From Niastella koreensis GR20-10 (GTDB lineage: Bacteria > Bacteroidota > Bacteroidia > Chitinophagales > Chitinophagaceae): 64,000 nt of DNA. The position numbers and the translations under genes are program-made. This document shows positions 27,430-36,967 of the stretch, one piece after another. Numbering within the stretch: the stretch's first letter is position 1; each line of letters starts with the position of its first letter. The notes beneath the pieces were generated by a model. It was not told the DNA's origin, did not search any database, and saw only the letters and a list, made by a program, of their open reading frames with translations. The stretch covers positions 992,001-1,056,000 of the forward strand of contig NC_016609.1 in the NCBI RefSeq assembly GCF_000246855.1, given 5' to 3'.

Positions 27430-29625
27430 ATGGAAACAACAACTAAACCTATTTCCTTGCGTGCAATTACCAAATGCCGCCGGATGGCGCTCCTGCTGCT
27501 ATCCTTTTTGTTTTTGAACCACACCTTTAGCCAGACCACGGTGCCATTTACACTCTATAACAACAGTGCATTTACCGATGCCAATGTATATGTGGCTGTT
27601 GTAGGTATCATTAACGACAACCATGTTTGGCTCGATACCAAAACAGGCGCTGTAAAACTGATGAGTGTTTCTGACAACACCGTAGCCGGTCCCGTGATCG
27701 GCGGCAACCAGGGCCCGGGTAACAACGGCAGGTATGCCAATTGTTTTGCCCGCCTGAGCGAAATACCAAATAAGACCATCAATATCCCTGGCATCGCAGG
27801 ATGCAGGATACTGATCTCTTTTAATTCACAGTTGTTCCTGTATTTCTTTGGGGCATCCGGGGCGCCCAGCGGTTATGCCGCGCCCAACCTGGCCAATCCC
27901 ACCGATCCCAACCAGGGCATCCGGTTTGAAACGATCGAGCTTACCAATGCGGCCAATGGCTTATGGGCCAACACCACGCGGGTTGATTCTTACCAATACC
28001 CAATGGGGCTTGAAGTATGGGGCAATAATGGTTTCTATAAAAAAGTAGGCGAACTGAAAACACATGCGCAGATCCTCGCGCAATGGCAATCACAGGCGCC
28101 GGCAGCTTTTGCCGGTTGTTATGATGCCACCAATGGAATTATTAAATTCCCTAGTAAAACAAGTGCTTTCCAAAGCGGTGGTGCACAGGCCAATTACTTT
28201 GGCTCCTATGTAGATGCCATCTGGTCGAAATATACCAGCGAAAACCTGGTGTTTAATGCCGGTGACGCAGGTATCTGGAGCGGTCGCGTATCGGGCAACG
28301 TGTTTACCTTCACCCGTTCTTCCGACGGAGCGGTTGGGGTAATTTCAAACAAACCAACCAATACCGAGGTGATGGAAGGCAGCGGCGTTATGGCCAGCGG
28401 CGGCCAATGGGATAAAGTGGTGCAGGCGCAAATTTGCGCAGCCATCAACCGCCATGCCATCGATCTTACCCTGGGCAACGGCGCTACCCAGGACTTTTCC
28501 ACCGATACAAAATATTATGTAACGTCGCCATATAACTGGTATTGTAAGTTCTGGCATCAGCCCGATATCAGTCTTAACAGCCTGACTTATTCATTCTGTT
28601 ACGACGACGTGTTTGAAAAGTCATCTACCATCAACGCCCCATCGCCAGTACGGGCCACCATCACCCTTGGCGGGTATGCCGGTTTGGCCACAAGCGGCGT
28701 GGCAACTGTTTATAAAGACTGTAACTATGGTGGGTATGCTGTTGCGCTCAACCCAGGCTCGTATACCCTGAGCCAGTTGAATGCACTGGGTGTTTTGAAT
28801 GATGATATTTCTTCGCTCAAGGTGAATAGCGGTTATAAAGTCACCCTGTATAAGGATGACAATTTTAGCGGCCGCACCATTGTGAAAACCGCCGATGACG
28901 CCTGCCTGGTTGACGACAATTTCAATGATACCGCTTCTTCTTTGAAAGTAGAAACCAATGCTGCCTTCTCAACAGTGATCCAGGCGGAAGATTATACCTA
29001 TATGGCAGGCATCCAGACGGAAGCCACAACAGATGCCGGCGGCGGCCTGGATGTGGGGTATATAGATGCCGGCGACTGGATGTCGTACAATGTGACCATT
29101 CCTGTTGCAGGCACCTATCGCGTTATATATCGCGTGGCCACTCCAAACGCCAACACCACCCTTAGACTGGAAAAAGATGCCGGTGCTACACAATTAGGTT
29201 CCGTGACCATTCCTAATACCGGTGGCTGGCAAAACTGGACGAACGTGGCGCATAATGTAACCTTACCGGCAGGCACCTATTCCATAGGTATTGCAACCTC
29301 AACCGGTGGTTTCAATATAAATTATCTCACCATCACAGATAATTTATCGGCCCGGCTGGTTACGCAGAGCATTCAGCAACCACTGGCGGCAGCAGAAAAC
29401 ATCGCTTTGACCCTTTCGCCCAACCCGGTAAGCAATATGCTGTACCTGAAAGGCTATGAAAAGGTGCAAACGCTCACCATCTATGACCTGAATGGCCATG
29501 AAGTAAAAAAGGTAACAAAGCCAGGCAATACGATCAATATTCAGTCATTGAATACGGGTGTGTATTTAATTAAACTAACCCGTACTGATAACAGTATTAA
29601 GACGATAAAGATTATAAAGCAATAA
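27430..29625 (+). CDS. Secreted GH64 beta-1,3-glucanase with crystallin-like domain, CBM6 and T9SS domain
   Basis: A 731-residue multidomain protein. After a signal peptide (ending near FSQT, residue 36), residues about 40-395 match the thaumatin-like GH64 fold of laminaripentaose-producing beta-1,3-glucanases; the acidic motif TNTEVMEGSG and the surrounding GDAGIWSGRV and PYNWYCKFWHQPD segments are characteristic. Residues about 423-512 carry two Greek-key halves of the beta/gamma-crystallin type (VYKDCNYGGYAVAL and LYKDDNFSGRTIV, each with a DDISSLKV or DTASSLKV calcium-type loop). Residues about 515-637 form a CBM6 (VIQAEDYTYM to INYLTIT). The last 75 residues are a type IX sorting domain (LTLSPNPVSNMLYLKG). 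Predicted target: fungal beta-1,3-glucan. Confidence 0.88.
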   Translation: METTTKPISLRAITKCRRMALLLLSFLFLNHTFSQTTVPFTLYNNSAFTDANVYVAVVGIINDNHVWLDTKTGAVKLMSVSDNTVAGPVIGGNQGPGNNGRYANCFARLSEIPNKTINIPGIAGCRILISFNSQLFLYFFGASGAPSGYAAPNLANPTDPNQGIRFETIELTNAANGLWANTTRVDSYQYPMGLEVWGNNGFYKKVGELKTHAQILAQWQSQAPAAFAGCYDATNGIIKFPSKTSAFQSGGAQANYFGSYVDAIWSKYTSENLVFNAGDAGIWSGRVSGNVFTFTRSSDGAVGVISNKPTNTEVMEGSGVMASGGQWDKVVQAQICAAINRHAIDLTLGNGATQDFSTDTKYYVTSPYNWYCKFWHQPDISLNSLTYSFCYDDVFEKSSTINAPSPVRATITLGGYAGLATSGVATVYKDCNYGGYAVALNPGSYTLSQLNALGVLNDDISSLKVNSGYKVTLYKDDNFSGRTIVKTADDACLVDDNFNDTASSLKVETNAAFSTVIQAEDYTYMAGIQTEATTDAGGGLDVGYIDAGDWMSYNVTIPVAGTYRVIYRVATPNANTTLRLEKDAGATQLGSVTIPNTGGWQNWTNVAHNVTLPAGTYSIGIATSTGGFNINYLTITDNLSARLVTQSIQQPLAAAENIALTLSPNPVSNMLYLKGYEKVQTLTIYDLNGHEVKKVTKPGNTINIQSLNTGVYLIKLTRTDNSIKTIKIIKQ

Positions 29626-29654
29626 TGTTACCCCGCAGTAGGTAATAGCAGATA

Positions 29655-29682
29655 AAAGGGCCTCGTAAGGGGCTCTTTTTTA
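29655..29682 (+). terminator. Probable terminator after the GH64 gene
   Basis: An imperfect GC-rich stem (GGGCCTC / GGGGCTC) with a four-base loop is followed by six T residues, 30 bp after the stop. Confidence 0.5.
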
Positions 29683-29796
29683 ATTTATTGCTGAAGTTAT
29701 TTCGCATTGGGTGTCCATAGAAGGAAGAAATTGGTCATTTCCCCTGCAAATCAGTCTCTTAAATTAATAATTTGTTCATTTTTCACCCATCTGATG

Positions 29797-29827
29797 TTGG
29801 TAGGAATGAATTAACCCCTTATTTTTG
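29797..29827 (+). promoter_or_regulatory. Bacteroidota-type promoter of the tRNA-Lys gene
   Basis: TATTTTTG at 29820-29827 matches the -7 consensus TAnnTTTG. A TTGG at 29797 lies 20 bp upstream of it, in the place of the -33 element. The tRNA begins 38 bp downstream of the -7 element. Confidence 0.5.
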
Positions 29828-29864
29828 CACTCTTTTCTAACTAACCAGTAAGAAAAGAGGTTTT

Positions 29865-29937
29865 GTCTCCGTAGCTCAGTTGGTAGAGCAATTGACTCTT
29901 AATCAATGGGTCCAGAGTTCGAGTCTCTGCGGGGACA
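29865..29937 (+). tRNA. tRNA-Lys (anticodon CTT)
   Basis: A 73-base cloverleaf can be drawn by hand: acceptor GTCTCCG with CGGGGAC (one G-U pair), D arm GCTC/GAGC, anticodon stem ATTGA/TCAAT with loop CTCTTAA (anticodon CTT at its centre), T arm CAGAG/CTCTG with TTCGAGT loop, discriminator A. CCA is not encoded. It reads AAG codons. Confidence 0.95.
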
Positions 29938-29946
29938 CAAAACAGA

Positions 29947-29977
29947 AGCATTCGTCAACCGGCGGATGCTTTTTTTA
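29947..29977 (+). terminator. Terminator of the tRNA-Lys gene
   Basis: AGCATTCG pairs with CGGATGCT (one G-U) around an 8-base loop and is followed by seven T residues, 10 bp after the tRNA. Confidence 0.85.
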
Positions 29978-30075
29978 TTGGTAAACCTTTGCAGATCTAT
30001 GTTGCAATTAGTACGGTTTAAAAATAAATTGATCCATAGGTAAAACTGACTTAAATTGTTTAGGTGAACCAACCT

Positions 30076-32010
30076 ATGAGATCATTTCTCTACGCCTATA
30101 TGGTAACCATTACAAGCCTGCTTATCACCAACCCGGTGAATGCTCAGCTGTGCCAGGGCAGTTTGGGTAATCCTATCGTAAACATCACCTTTGGGAGCGG
30201 ACCTAATCCAGGCCAGCCATTCTCCGCCGCCACTACTACCTACATGTATACATCGGGCGATTGCCCGCAAGACGGTTATTATGCCATCCGCAACAGCACC
30301 AGTGGTTGTTTTGGTTCATGGCATACGATCACTTCCGACCACACCGGTGATCCCAATGGTTATTTTATGCTGGTCAATTCCTCTTACGCTCCCAGCGCCT
30401 TTTTCGTGGATACTGTGCATGGGCTTTGCAGTAATACCAATTTTGAATTTGCCGCCTGGATAACCAATATGCTGAGGCTCGGGCAGGGGTGCCAGCCCAG
30501 TATCAAACCTGATCTTACTTTTACTATTGAAAAAACAGACGGCACGATATTACAGACTTTTAATACCGGTAGCATTTCTGAACAAAGCACCCTCACCTGG
30601 CAACAAATGGGATTTTATTTTGTGACACCTCCAGGTATACAGGACGTTGTATTGCGTATTGTAAACAATGCTCCGGGCGGATGTGGCAATGATCTGGCTT
30701 TGGATGATATTACATTCCGTCCCTGCGGTCCCACCATCATGGCGAATATTAGCGGATCACCCACTACCAGTTTGTATTTCTGTGTAGGAGGTTCGCATTT
30801 TCTAACGTTTACGGGCAATGTGCTGGCGGGGCTGCTCAACCCAACCCTGCAATGGCAGCAGAATATCAATGGAGGTGGCTGGCAGGATATAGCAGGAGCA
30901 ACAAGCACTACTTTGTTACAGAACTTCCCGGCTACGAAAGCCCCTGGAACTTATCAGTACCGGTTGAGCGCAGTAGAAGCTGGTAACCAGGCGGCATGCA
31001 GAACTGCTTCATCCGAATTGTCCATAACTATTACCCCACCCTTATCTGCCACTATCAACTGTAATACTCCCTTGTGTGAGGGCAGTACCCTGTTGTTTTC
31101 AGCTACCGGTAATGTAAATGCACAATACCAGTGGACTGGCGTTAATGGGTTTACTGCTACCGGCTCCTCCGCTTCCATTCCTGATGCCCAGCCAGCTCAA
31201 TCGGGTAAATATTATGTACAGGCAAGTACCGCTGCCGGCTGCACGTATTCAGATTCTATCTCGGTGAACATCAGTCCGGCGCCGGTGGCAATGGCCGGTC
31301 CGGATACCAGCATTTGCAAAAATGAAAGTGTGCAGTTAACCAGCAGCGGCGGTACCACTTATCAATGGAAACCATCGACCGGCTTATCCGCGAATAATAT
31401 TTCCAGCCCCGTAGCCACACCGTTCGATACAACCAGCTATATGGTAATTGTGATTAATGACGCTGCATGTAGTGATACTGCTTATGTAGTTATTAATGTA
31501 GCTTCCATACCAACTGTGAATGCCGGTCCCGACAAAAGCATTATAAAAGGAGAAACCACGGCGTTGAACGGCATGGTAAAGGGCGGAGACTTTACATATA
31601 ACTGGTCGCCCACCTCTTATATGATGAATGTTTCTTCGTTTACACCACAGGTTAATCCTACGACAGATATTGATTATATTTTATCGGCCACTTCCAATGC
31701 CGGTTGCGGTATCGCTCACGATACCGTGCATGTATTTGTTTACCCGGGCATTTATATACCGAATGCATTTACACCTAACGGAGATGGCCTCAATGAAACC
31801 TGGCGTATTCCTGCCTTAAACGCCATCGCGGTTTTTGAATTAAGCATTTTTAACCGCTATGGACAATTAATGTATCATACTCAAAACGATAATAAACCCT
31901 GGAACGGACAGTTCAAAGGCATTGATCAACCCTCCGGCGGGTATATTTATCTGCTTAACATTGCCAATGGCAAACGGATAATGAAAGGTATTGTAATGTT
32001 ATTGAGGTGA
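30076..32010 (+). CDS. Secreted Ig-like/CHU_C protein, T9SS type B sorting domain
   Basis: A 644-residue exported protein with a signal peptide ending near NAQL. The N-terminal half is a cysteine-containing beta-sandwich resembling jelly-roll/carbohydrate-binding modules (GSWHTITSDHTGDPNGYFMLVN, later LALDDITF). PKD- and Ig-like repeats follow, two of which use the phrases AGPDTSICKNESVQLT and AGPDKSIIKGETTALN. The C-terminus (from about residue 560, YIPNAFTPNGDGLNETW to GGYIYLL) is the gliding-motility-associated CHU_C domain, the type B signal for T9SS export. The ATG at 30076 is preferred to a GTG at 30064. A role in adhesion or surface attachment is inferred from the architecture. Confidence 0.85.
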   Translation: MRSFLYAYMVTITSLLITNPVNAQLCQGSLGNPIVNITFGSGPNPGQPFSAATTTYMYTSGDCPQDGYYAIRNSTSGCFGSWHTITSDHTGDPNGYFMLVNSSYAPSAFFVDTVHGLCSNTNFEFAAWITNMLRLGQGCQPSIKPDLTFTIEKTDGTILQTFNTGSISEQSTLTWQQMGFYFVTPPGIQDVVLRIVNNAPGGCGNDLALDDITFRPCGPTIMANISGSPTTSLYFCVGGSHFLTFTGNVLAGLLNPTLQWQQNINGGGWQDIAGATSTTLLQNFPATKAPGTYQYRLSAVEAGNQAACRTASSELSITITPPLSATINCNTPLCEGSTLLFSATGNVNAQYQWTGVNGFTATGSSASIPDAQPAQSGKYYVQASTAAGCTYSDSISVNISPAPVAMAGPDTSICKNESVQLTSSGGTTYQWKPSTGLSANNISSPVATPFDTTSYMVIVINDAACSDTAYVVINVASIPTVNAGPDKSIIKGETTALNGMVKGGDFTYNWSPTSYMMNVSSFTPQVNPTTDIDYILSATSNAGCGIAHDTVHVFVYPGIYIPNAFTPNGDGLNETWRIPALNAIAVFELSIFNRYGQLMYHTQNDNKPWNGQFKGIDQPSGGYIYLLNIANGKRIMKGIVMLLR

Positions 32011-32055
32011 GAAGATGGGCAATCGCGAAATAATTGTAATTGGTAGCCTCTTTTT

Positions 32056-32271
32056 TTATGTTAACCACGGAAAGACAGGGCAGCGTGTCCAGGTTGCGCC
32101 AAAATCGGTAGAATATTTCAGCCCTTTGTCTGAGTTAAGCCATACTTTTCCATCGGGAAGATTACCTGGATGTCCGCTGAATTCGCTCATGCTATCTGTT
32201 ATTATCCAGTTTTTTCCGCGGTTAAAGGTCAGATAAAGAAAACGCCGGGTATTGTTAAGCAGATTGTCAGC
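32056..32271 (-). pseudogene. Remnant of a BNR/Asp-box repeat protein
   Basis: An uninterrupted minus-strand frame of 71 codons, with no usable start and a stop just upstream of 32271, reads as a beta-propeller repeat. It includes FNRGKNW and the Asp-box STDFGATW (pattern S-x-D-x-G-x-x-W) and ends at a TAA after VFPWLT. This is the C-terminal end of a BNR-repeat protein (sialidase, xyloglucanase or similar exo-enzyme) whose N-terminal part is missing. The plus-strand frame over the same bases has no recognisable content. It sits next to other gene remnants in this part of the window. Confidence 0.6.
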
Positions 32272-32526
32272 TCACAATCACTAGCATATCTTTTCTGCGT
32301 TTTATAAGTTTTTGCAATGGCATAAAGGAAATCTAATATTATCTCAGCGTTTTCCCTTTTAAATGGAAAAAAAATAAATTAAAATATCTGCACGATTGAG
32401 CTGCATTTTTATCAGTAAATTAGGGTATTGTAAAGGGTGAGCCTGGTAGGAACAAGGGAGATAGAAATGGTGCTAACGAAAAACCAGCACCCCGCTTCTT
32501 TATTGTTACTTATTCAAACAATAGTA

Positions 32527-34884
32527 ATGAAATCATTTTGTTTGCCCTCAAGCTTACTGTGCATTGCACTGTGTTTTTCTTTTGGATCTTCTGCCCAAAA
32601 TAATCTACCGCAATTAGGGAAAGCCCCCATTTCTGCTGTCATTAAAGCCATGACCCTTGAAGAAAAAGCCGGGCTGGTGGTAGGCAAAGGCTTTTCAATA
32701 CCCGGCATATCTATGGGTGAAACTGATAAAAGTCCCGATAAAATTACAGGCATATCAGGGCATTCTGTAGGTATTGCACGATTGGGTATTCCTTCTTTAG
32801 GATTTGCCGACGGCCCCGCCGGTATTCACAAATTCATGAACGCAAAAGATTCTGCAGATAAACTGTTTACCACGGCGTGGCCGGTGGGAACGCTTTTGGC
32901 TTCGAGCTGGGATACTGCCCTGGTGAAAAAGTTAGGCGTAGCTTTTGGCGAGGAGATTAAAGCTTTTGGCATTGATTTTATTCTGGGGCCGGGCGTTAAC
33001 ATTCACCGCAATCCATTGGGAGGCCGCAATTTCGAATACTATTCAGAAGACCCGCTGGTTTCGGGTAAAACAGCGGCCGCCATTATAAATGGAATTCAAT
33101 CCGAGGGAGTGGGCGCTACCATCAAACATTTTGCTGCAAATAACCAGGAAACAAACCGTATGAGCGTAAACACCATCGTTAGTGAAAGAGCGCTCAGAGA
33201 AATCTATTTAAGAAACTTCGAAATCGCTATCAAAAGTTCCCAACCCTGGGCTGTTATGAGCTCATACAATTTAATTAACGGAACCTATACTTCAGAGAGC
33301 CACGACCTGCTTACCACAATACTCAGAAATGAATGGGGGTATAAAGGGTTTGTGATGAGCGATTGGTTTGGCGGCAAAGACCCTGTAGCCCAAATGAAAG
33401 CAGGTAATAACCTGGTGATGCCCGGTACAACAGCGCAGGTTAAAGCGATCGTTGATGCGGTGAAAAACGGGCAACTATCCGAAGCCGTTCTGGATGAAAA
33501 CGTAGCTGACATTTTAAACGTGATGCTGCAAACGCCCACTTCCAAAAGATATCAATACTCAAATCACCCTGACCTGAAAAAACATGCTGAAATATCCAGA
33601 GAGGCAGCCGCAGAGAGCATGGTACTGCTAAAGAATGATGCTGGTGCTTTACCTGTAACTGGAACCGCTAAAACTATTGCTTTGTTTGGCAACCATGGCT
33701 ACGATCTGATTGCCGGTGGTACGGGAAGTGGTGACGTTAGCAAGGCGTATGCCGTTTCAATGGCAGAAGGTTTAACGAATGCAGGATACAAGGTAGATAA
33801 GGAGTTGCAGCAGCGCTACCAAAGCTATTTGAACGAATACGAGGCGAAACACCCCAAAAAAGCGTTACTTCAGGAGTTGTTGAACCCTACTCCACTCGCG
33901 CCGGAATATACGGTGGATAAAAGCAGCATTGAGCAAAAAGCTGTTTCTTCGGATATTGCTATTCTATATATCGGCAGGAATGCCGGCGAAGGTAACGACA
34001 GAAAAATCGCAGATGACTATGAGTTAACCGCTCAGGAAAAAGAAATGATCACAAGTATAACAGATGCTTTTCATGCTGCACATAAACCCGTTATTGCGGT
34101 ATTGAACATTGGAGGTGTTATTGATGTTATGCCGCTTCGTGATAAAGCAGATGCTATCCTGCTTGCCTGGCAACCGGGGCAGGAGGGCGGCCATGCGATA
34201 ACTGATATATTAAGCGGACGGGTAAATCCTTCCGGCAAACTTGCTACCACATTTCCTGTATCATATAATGATGAACCCTCTACCAAAAATTTTCCGGGCA
34301 AAGAGTTTCCCGAAAAGGCCACTACGGGAATGTTTGGAATGAAATCAATACCTGCCGAAGTAACTTATGAAGAAGGCATTTATGTGGGCTACCGGTATTT
34401 CAATACATTTAACGTAAAGCCGGCGTATGAATTTGGTTACGGCTTATCGTACACCAGTTTTGGCTATAGTCCTGTGAAACTAAGCGCGGCGACTTTCAAC
34501 AATAAACTGACAGCATCAGTAACCATCACCAATACCGGTAAAGTGGCAGGTAAAGAAGTAGCAGAGCTTTATTTAAGCGCGCCTGCAAAGACGATGGATA
34601 AACCTTCTGAAGAATTGAAAGCCTTTGCAAAAACAGGTTTATTGCAGCCCGGGAAATCCCAAACGATAACCTTTACACTAACCCCGTCAGACCTTGCTTC
34701 GTATAAATCAGATGCATCTTTATGGCTAGCAGAAGCAGGCAATTACACCGTAAAAATTGGCGCTTCTTCGTTAAACATAAAAGGCACTGCTTCTTTCAAC
34801 CTGCGTAAAGAACTGGTGGTAGAGAAAGATCACAAAGCGTTATCACCTCAGGCTGGTATTAATGAATTAAAGCCTGGCAAATGA
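32527..34884 (+). CDS. Exported GH3 beta-glucosidase
   Basis: A 785-residue GH3 hydrolase removing terminal beta-linked glucose (or related sugars) from oligosaccharides. The ATG at 32527 gives a normal signal peptide (ending near GSSAQ); a GTG at 32437 would add 30 residues in front of it. The (beta/alpha)8 domain has the GPGVNIHRNPLGGRNFEY and KHFAANNQETNR motifs and the nucleophile Asp279 in GFVMSDWFGG. The alpha/beta sandwich follows, with the acid/base Glu488 in RNAGEGNDR, and the C-terminal fibronectin-III-like domain (about 655-760). No SusCD pair is adjacent. It could finish the degradation of glucan fragments made by the GH64 enzyme about 5 kb upstream. Confidence 0.9.
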   Translation: MKSFCLPSSLLCIALCFSFGSSAQNNLPQLGKAPISAVIKAMTLEEKAGLVVGKGFSIPGISMGETDKSPDKITGISGHSVGIARLGIPSLGFADGPAGIHKFMNAKDSADKLFTTAWPVGTLLASSWDTALVKKLGVAFGEEIKAFGIDFILGPGVNIHRNPLGGRNFEYYSEDPLVSGKTAAAIINGIQSEGVGATIKHFAANNQETNRMSVNTIVSERALREIYLRNFEIAIKSSQPWAVMSSYNLINGTYTSESHDLLTTILRNEWGYKGFVMSDWFGGKDPVAQMKAGNNLVMPGTTAQVKAIVDAVKNGQLSEAVLDENVADILNVMLQTPTSKRYQYSNHPDLKKHAEISREAAAESMVLLKNDAGALPVTGTAKTIALFGNHGYDLIAGGTGSGDVSKAYAVSMAEGLTNAGYKVDKELQQRYQSYLNEYEAKHPKKALLQELLNPTPLAPEYTVDKSSIEQKAVSSDIAILYIGRNAGEGNDRKIADDYELTAQEKEMITSITDAFHAAHKPVIAVLNIGGVIDVMPLRDKADAILLAWQPGQEGGHAITDILSGRVNPSGKLATTFPVSYNDEPSTKNFPGKEFPEKATTGMFGMKSIPAEVTYEEGIYVGYRYFNTFNVKPAYEFGYGLSYTSFGYSPVKLSAATFNNKLTASVTITNTGKVAGKEVAELYLSAPAKTMDKPSEELKAFAKTGLLQPGKSQTITFTLTPSDLASYKSDASLWLAEAGNYTVKIGASSLNIKGTASFNLRKELVVEKDHKALSPQAGINELKPGK

Positions 34885-34898
34885 TGAAACCGGACTGG

Positions 34899-35045
34899 TT
34901 ATACCGTGAACGCCTTCGCTTGGTAGCTCATGAGCTTTTCCACCGTATTCAGGACTCCTTGGGTTTGCCTGCACGTAGCCCCAATTGTAATCATCTCGAC
35001 AGACGCGAAATAGACGCTTGTACCTGCGACTGGAATTTCAGACTC
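34899..35045 (-). pseudogene. Remnant of an AcrB-type RND efflux permease
   Basis: A minus-strand frame contains a segment (ITIGATCRQTQGVLNTVEKL, then an FTV end) that resembles the porter-domain stretch of HAE-1/AcrB pumps in which GAT and TQ..VLN..V are conserved and FTV/FAV follows about 20 residues later. The fragment is under 60 residues, has no start and stops abruptly at 34899. It is a decayed piece, not a gene, and the match is short, so the identification is tentative. Confidence 0.4.
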
Positions 35046-35074
35046 TTGCTGCAGTATTGAATAACCCGTAAATA

Positions 35075-35431
35075 GCCGCCGATGGATTTCAATTGGCCCA
35101 ACAACTAAATGCGGAAATAGCATTAATAAGCATTGATGACACCACGTTCTTAATGACGGATGGAGGCATAACACCCAAGCAATTGGCAGAAATAGAAAAG
35201 ATACATTGATGAATGCCCAGCAAATGCTTTTGGAAAAGGTATTTAACGGGCATAAAGTCTGGACATTTATAGAAGAAGGAAAAGATCCTGAAATCGGCAG
35301 AAGAATGGGAAGCTGATATTATTGTTCTTGGCACTCACGGAAGAACCGGGATGAGTCATCTGCTTACAGGCAGCGTGGCAGAAAAGGTAATCAGACATTC
35401 CACTAAACCATTAATAATTCCAACTAAATAA
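35075..35431 (+). pseudogene. Universal stress protein (UspA family) pseudogene
   Basis: Three frames must be joined to read a UspA-type protein. Residues QLAQQLNAEIALISIDD come from 35090 onward, then KQLAEIEKIH and a stop. A middle segment (MNAQQMLLEKVFNGHKVW) is followed by a further shift. The C-terminal part (WEADIIVLGTHGRTGMSHLL, then AEKVIRHSTKPLIIPTK) carries the G-x2-G-x9-G(S/T) ATP-binding pattern of the family. At least two frameshifts or stops break it and the N-terminus is missing. The C-terminal motif makes the identification secure and the gene is clearly inactive. Confidence 0.75.
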
Positions 35432-35472
35432 TTGACAAAACAGCTCACGTTACCTGAATTTACTTTTACTGA

Positions 35473-35658
35473 TTAGTCATTATCAGACTGCTTCTCCTTT
35501 TCTTTAAGCATATCACTTAATTTACGGATTGTTTCCCTTTGTTCTTCTAATTCTGCAATCGTTCCATTCCGCTCGAGAAGCGCCAGGAATTTCCTTGTCT
35601 CCTGCCGTAAAAATGCGCGCAATTCCTGGCTGGTCAGGTTTTCCAAATCATCATTCAT
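35473..35658 (-). CDS. Small charged helical protein of unknown function
   Basis: A 61-residue protein that starts with ATG (MNDDLENLTSQELRAFLRQ) and is almost entirely predicted helix or coiled coil, with a highly charged C-terminus (KEKEKQSDND). I do not recognise a family. The codon pattern and the clean start and stop inside a region of decayed genes suggest a real short gene. It is transcribed away from lgt. Confidence 0.5.
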   Translation of the reverse strand: MNDDLENLTSQELRAFLRQETRKFLALLERNGTIAELEEQRETIRKLSDMLKEKEKQSDND

Positions 35659-35850
35659 AAACCACGAGTTTCACTTGTTTGTTACCAATATATCAATACA
35701 AGGTTAAGGAATTCTGCTCTAAACTCCATTAACAGGTATTTATTTTGCATTGCTATTAGAATAGGATTAGAATTGCCAATGCTGATTTCCCAATTCTTAA
35801 TAAAGCTACTTTTAATGTTCATATTTTACTCAGCAGACTTTATATTAAAT

Positions 35851-36966
35851 ATGTATCCTGATTTACAATTTTTGTTAGAACATATCTTTAAAACACATGT
35901 TCCTTCATTTTTGGGCATCTTCAAAACTTTTGGCTTTTTCGTCGCCCTTGCGTTCCTGACAGCTGCTTATCTTTTTAAAAAAGAATTACTACGCAAGAAA
36001 GGCCTCAAATTATTTCAACCTGAATTGCTGCCAATAGACAAAGCAAAAAAGTATCTTTCTAAAGAGGAATTTGCCGGTGGGGAGTCCCCATTTGAACCTA
36101 TTTATCCTCACCAAAGAATTGGGGAGATAATAATGCTTGCGGCAATTGGGGGATTAATAGGCGCAAAGATCTTCAATGCATTGGAAACATGGAATGAGTT
36201 CGTACAGGATCCTTTGAGTAGTTTATTTTCAGGTAGCGGCCTTACTTTTTACGGAGGATTGATTGTAGCGTCATCGTTGATCTTCTACTATTGCAGAAAG
36301 CACAAGATCAATTTCATTCATTTTTGCGATGCAATTGCTCCTGCACTTATGCTTGCCTATAGCATTGGAAGATTAGGATGCCATTTTTCAGGAGATGGCG
36401 ACTGGGGCATCTTTAATAGTGCATATATAAGTATGCCCGACTCGTCCTTAAAGGTTGCTACTTCACAGGAATATAATGATGTTATATTGAATTCAGCAAA
36501 CTATTTCGCAACTAATTTCGGATCCACTTCAAGCGTTCCTTTTACACACATAAAAGCGCCTATAGGGCTTCCGGACTGGTTATTTGCAATGAATTTTAAT
36601 CATAATGTCAATAATGAAGGTATTCCTATCATTAACTGTACAGGAAACTATTGCCACATGCTTCCTGTTCCCGTTTTACCGACATCTTTTTATGAAGCTG
36701 TAATTTGCCTGGTATTGTTTGTTCTACTTTGGAGTTTCAGAAGTAAAATGAAATATGGATTGCATTTATTCGGATTATACCTTGTACTGAACGGATTGGA
36801 AAGATTTTTAATTGAAAAAATAAAAGTTAACTATCATTACGATTGGGGTTTTATTCATCCGGCACAATCAGAAATTATTTCAGTCATTTTATTTTTAACG
36901 GGAAGTTTAATATTATTATTCTACAGAAATAATAAATACATATTAAATCAGGCTGCCGGAACTTAA
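35851..36966 (+). CDS. lgt: Prolipoprotein diacylglyceryl transferase Lgt
   Basis: A 371-residue inner-membrane enzyme that moves diacylglycerol from phosphatidylglycerol to the lipobox cysteine of prolipoproteins, the first step in lipoprotein maturation. About seven membrane segments are visible. The FGFFVALAFLTAAY first span, the FYGGLIVAS segment and the YSIGRLGCHFSGDGDWG signature match Bacteroidota Lgt. The ATG at 35851 (MYPDLQF) is where family members begin; in-frame starts at 35773 (TTG) and 35779 would add a 26- or 24-residue hydrophobic leader. The protein is larger than enterobacterial Lgt because of an insert around residues 190-260, as in relatives. Base composition is more AT-rich than that of the sugar-utilisation genes. 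Confidence 0.88.
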   Translation: MYPDLQFLLEHIFKTHVPSFLGIFKTFGFFVALAFLTAAYLFKKELLRKKGLKLFQPELLPIDKAKKYLSKEEFAGGESPFEPIYPHQRIGEIIMLAAIGGLIGAKIFNALETWNEFVQDPLSSLFSGSGLTFYGGLIVASSLIFYYCRKHKINFIHFCDAIAPALMLAYSIGRLGCHFSGDGDWGIFNSAYISMPDSSLKVATSQEYNDVILNSANYFATNFGSTSSVPFTHIKAPIGLPDWLFAMNFNHNVNNEGIPIINCTGNYCHMLPVPVLPTSFYEAVICLVLFVLLWSFRSKMKYGLHLFGLYLVLNGLERFLIEKIKVNYHYDWGFIHPAQSEIISVILFLTGSLILLFYRNNKYILNQAAGT

Positions 36967-36967
36967 A

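Noticed and set aside
32015-32236. Plus-strand 73-codon open frame
   Set aside because: It lies opposite the BNR-repeat remnant, has no recognisable content, and its protein-like composition is on the other strand.
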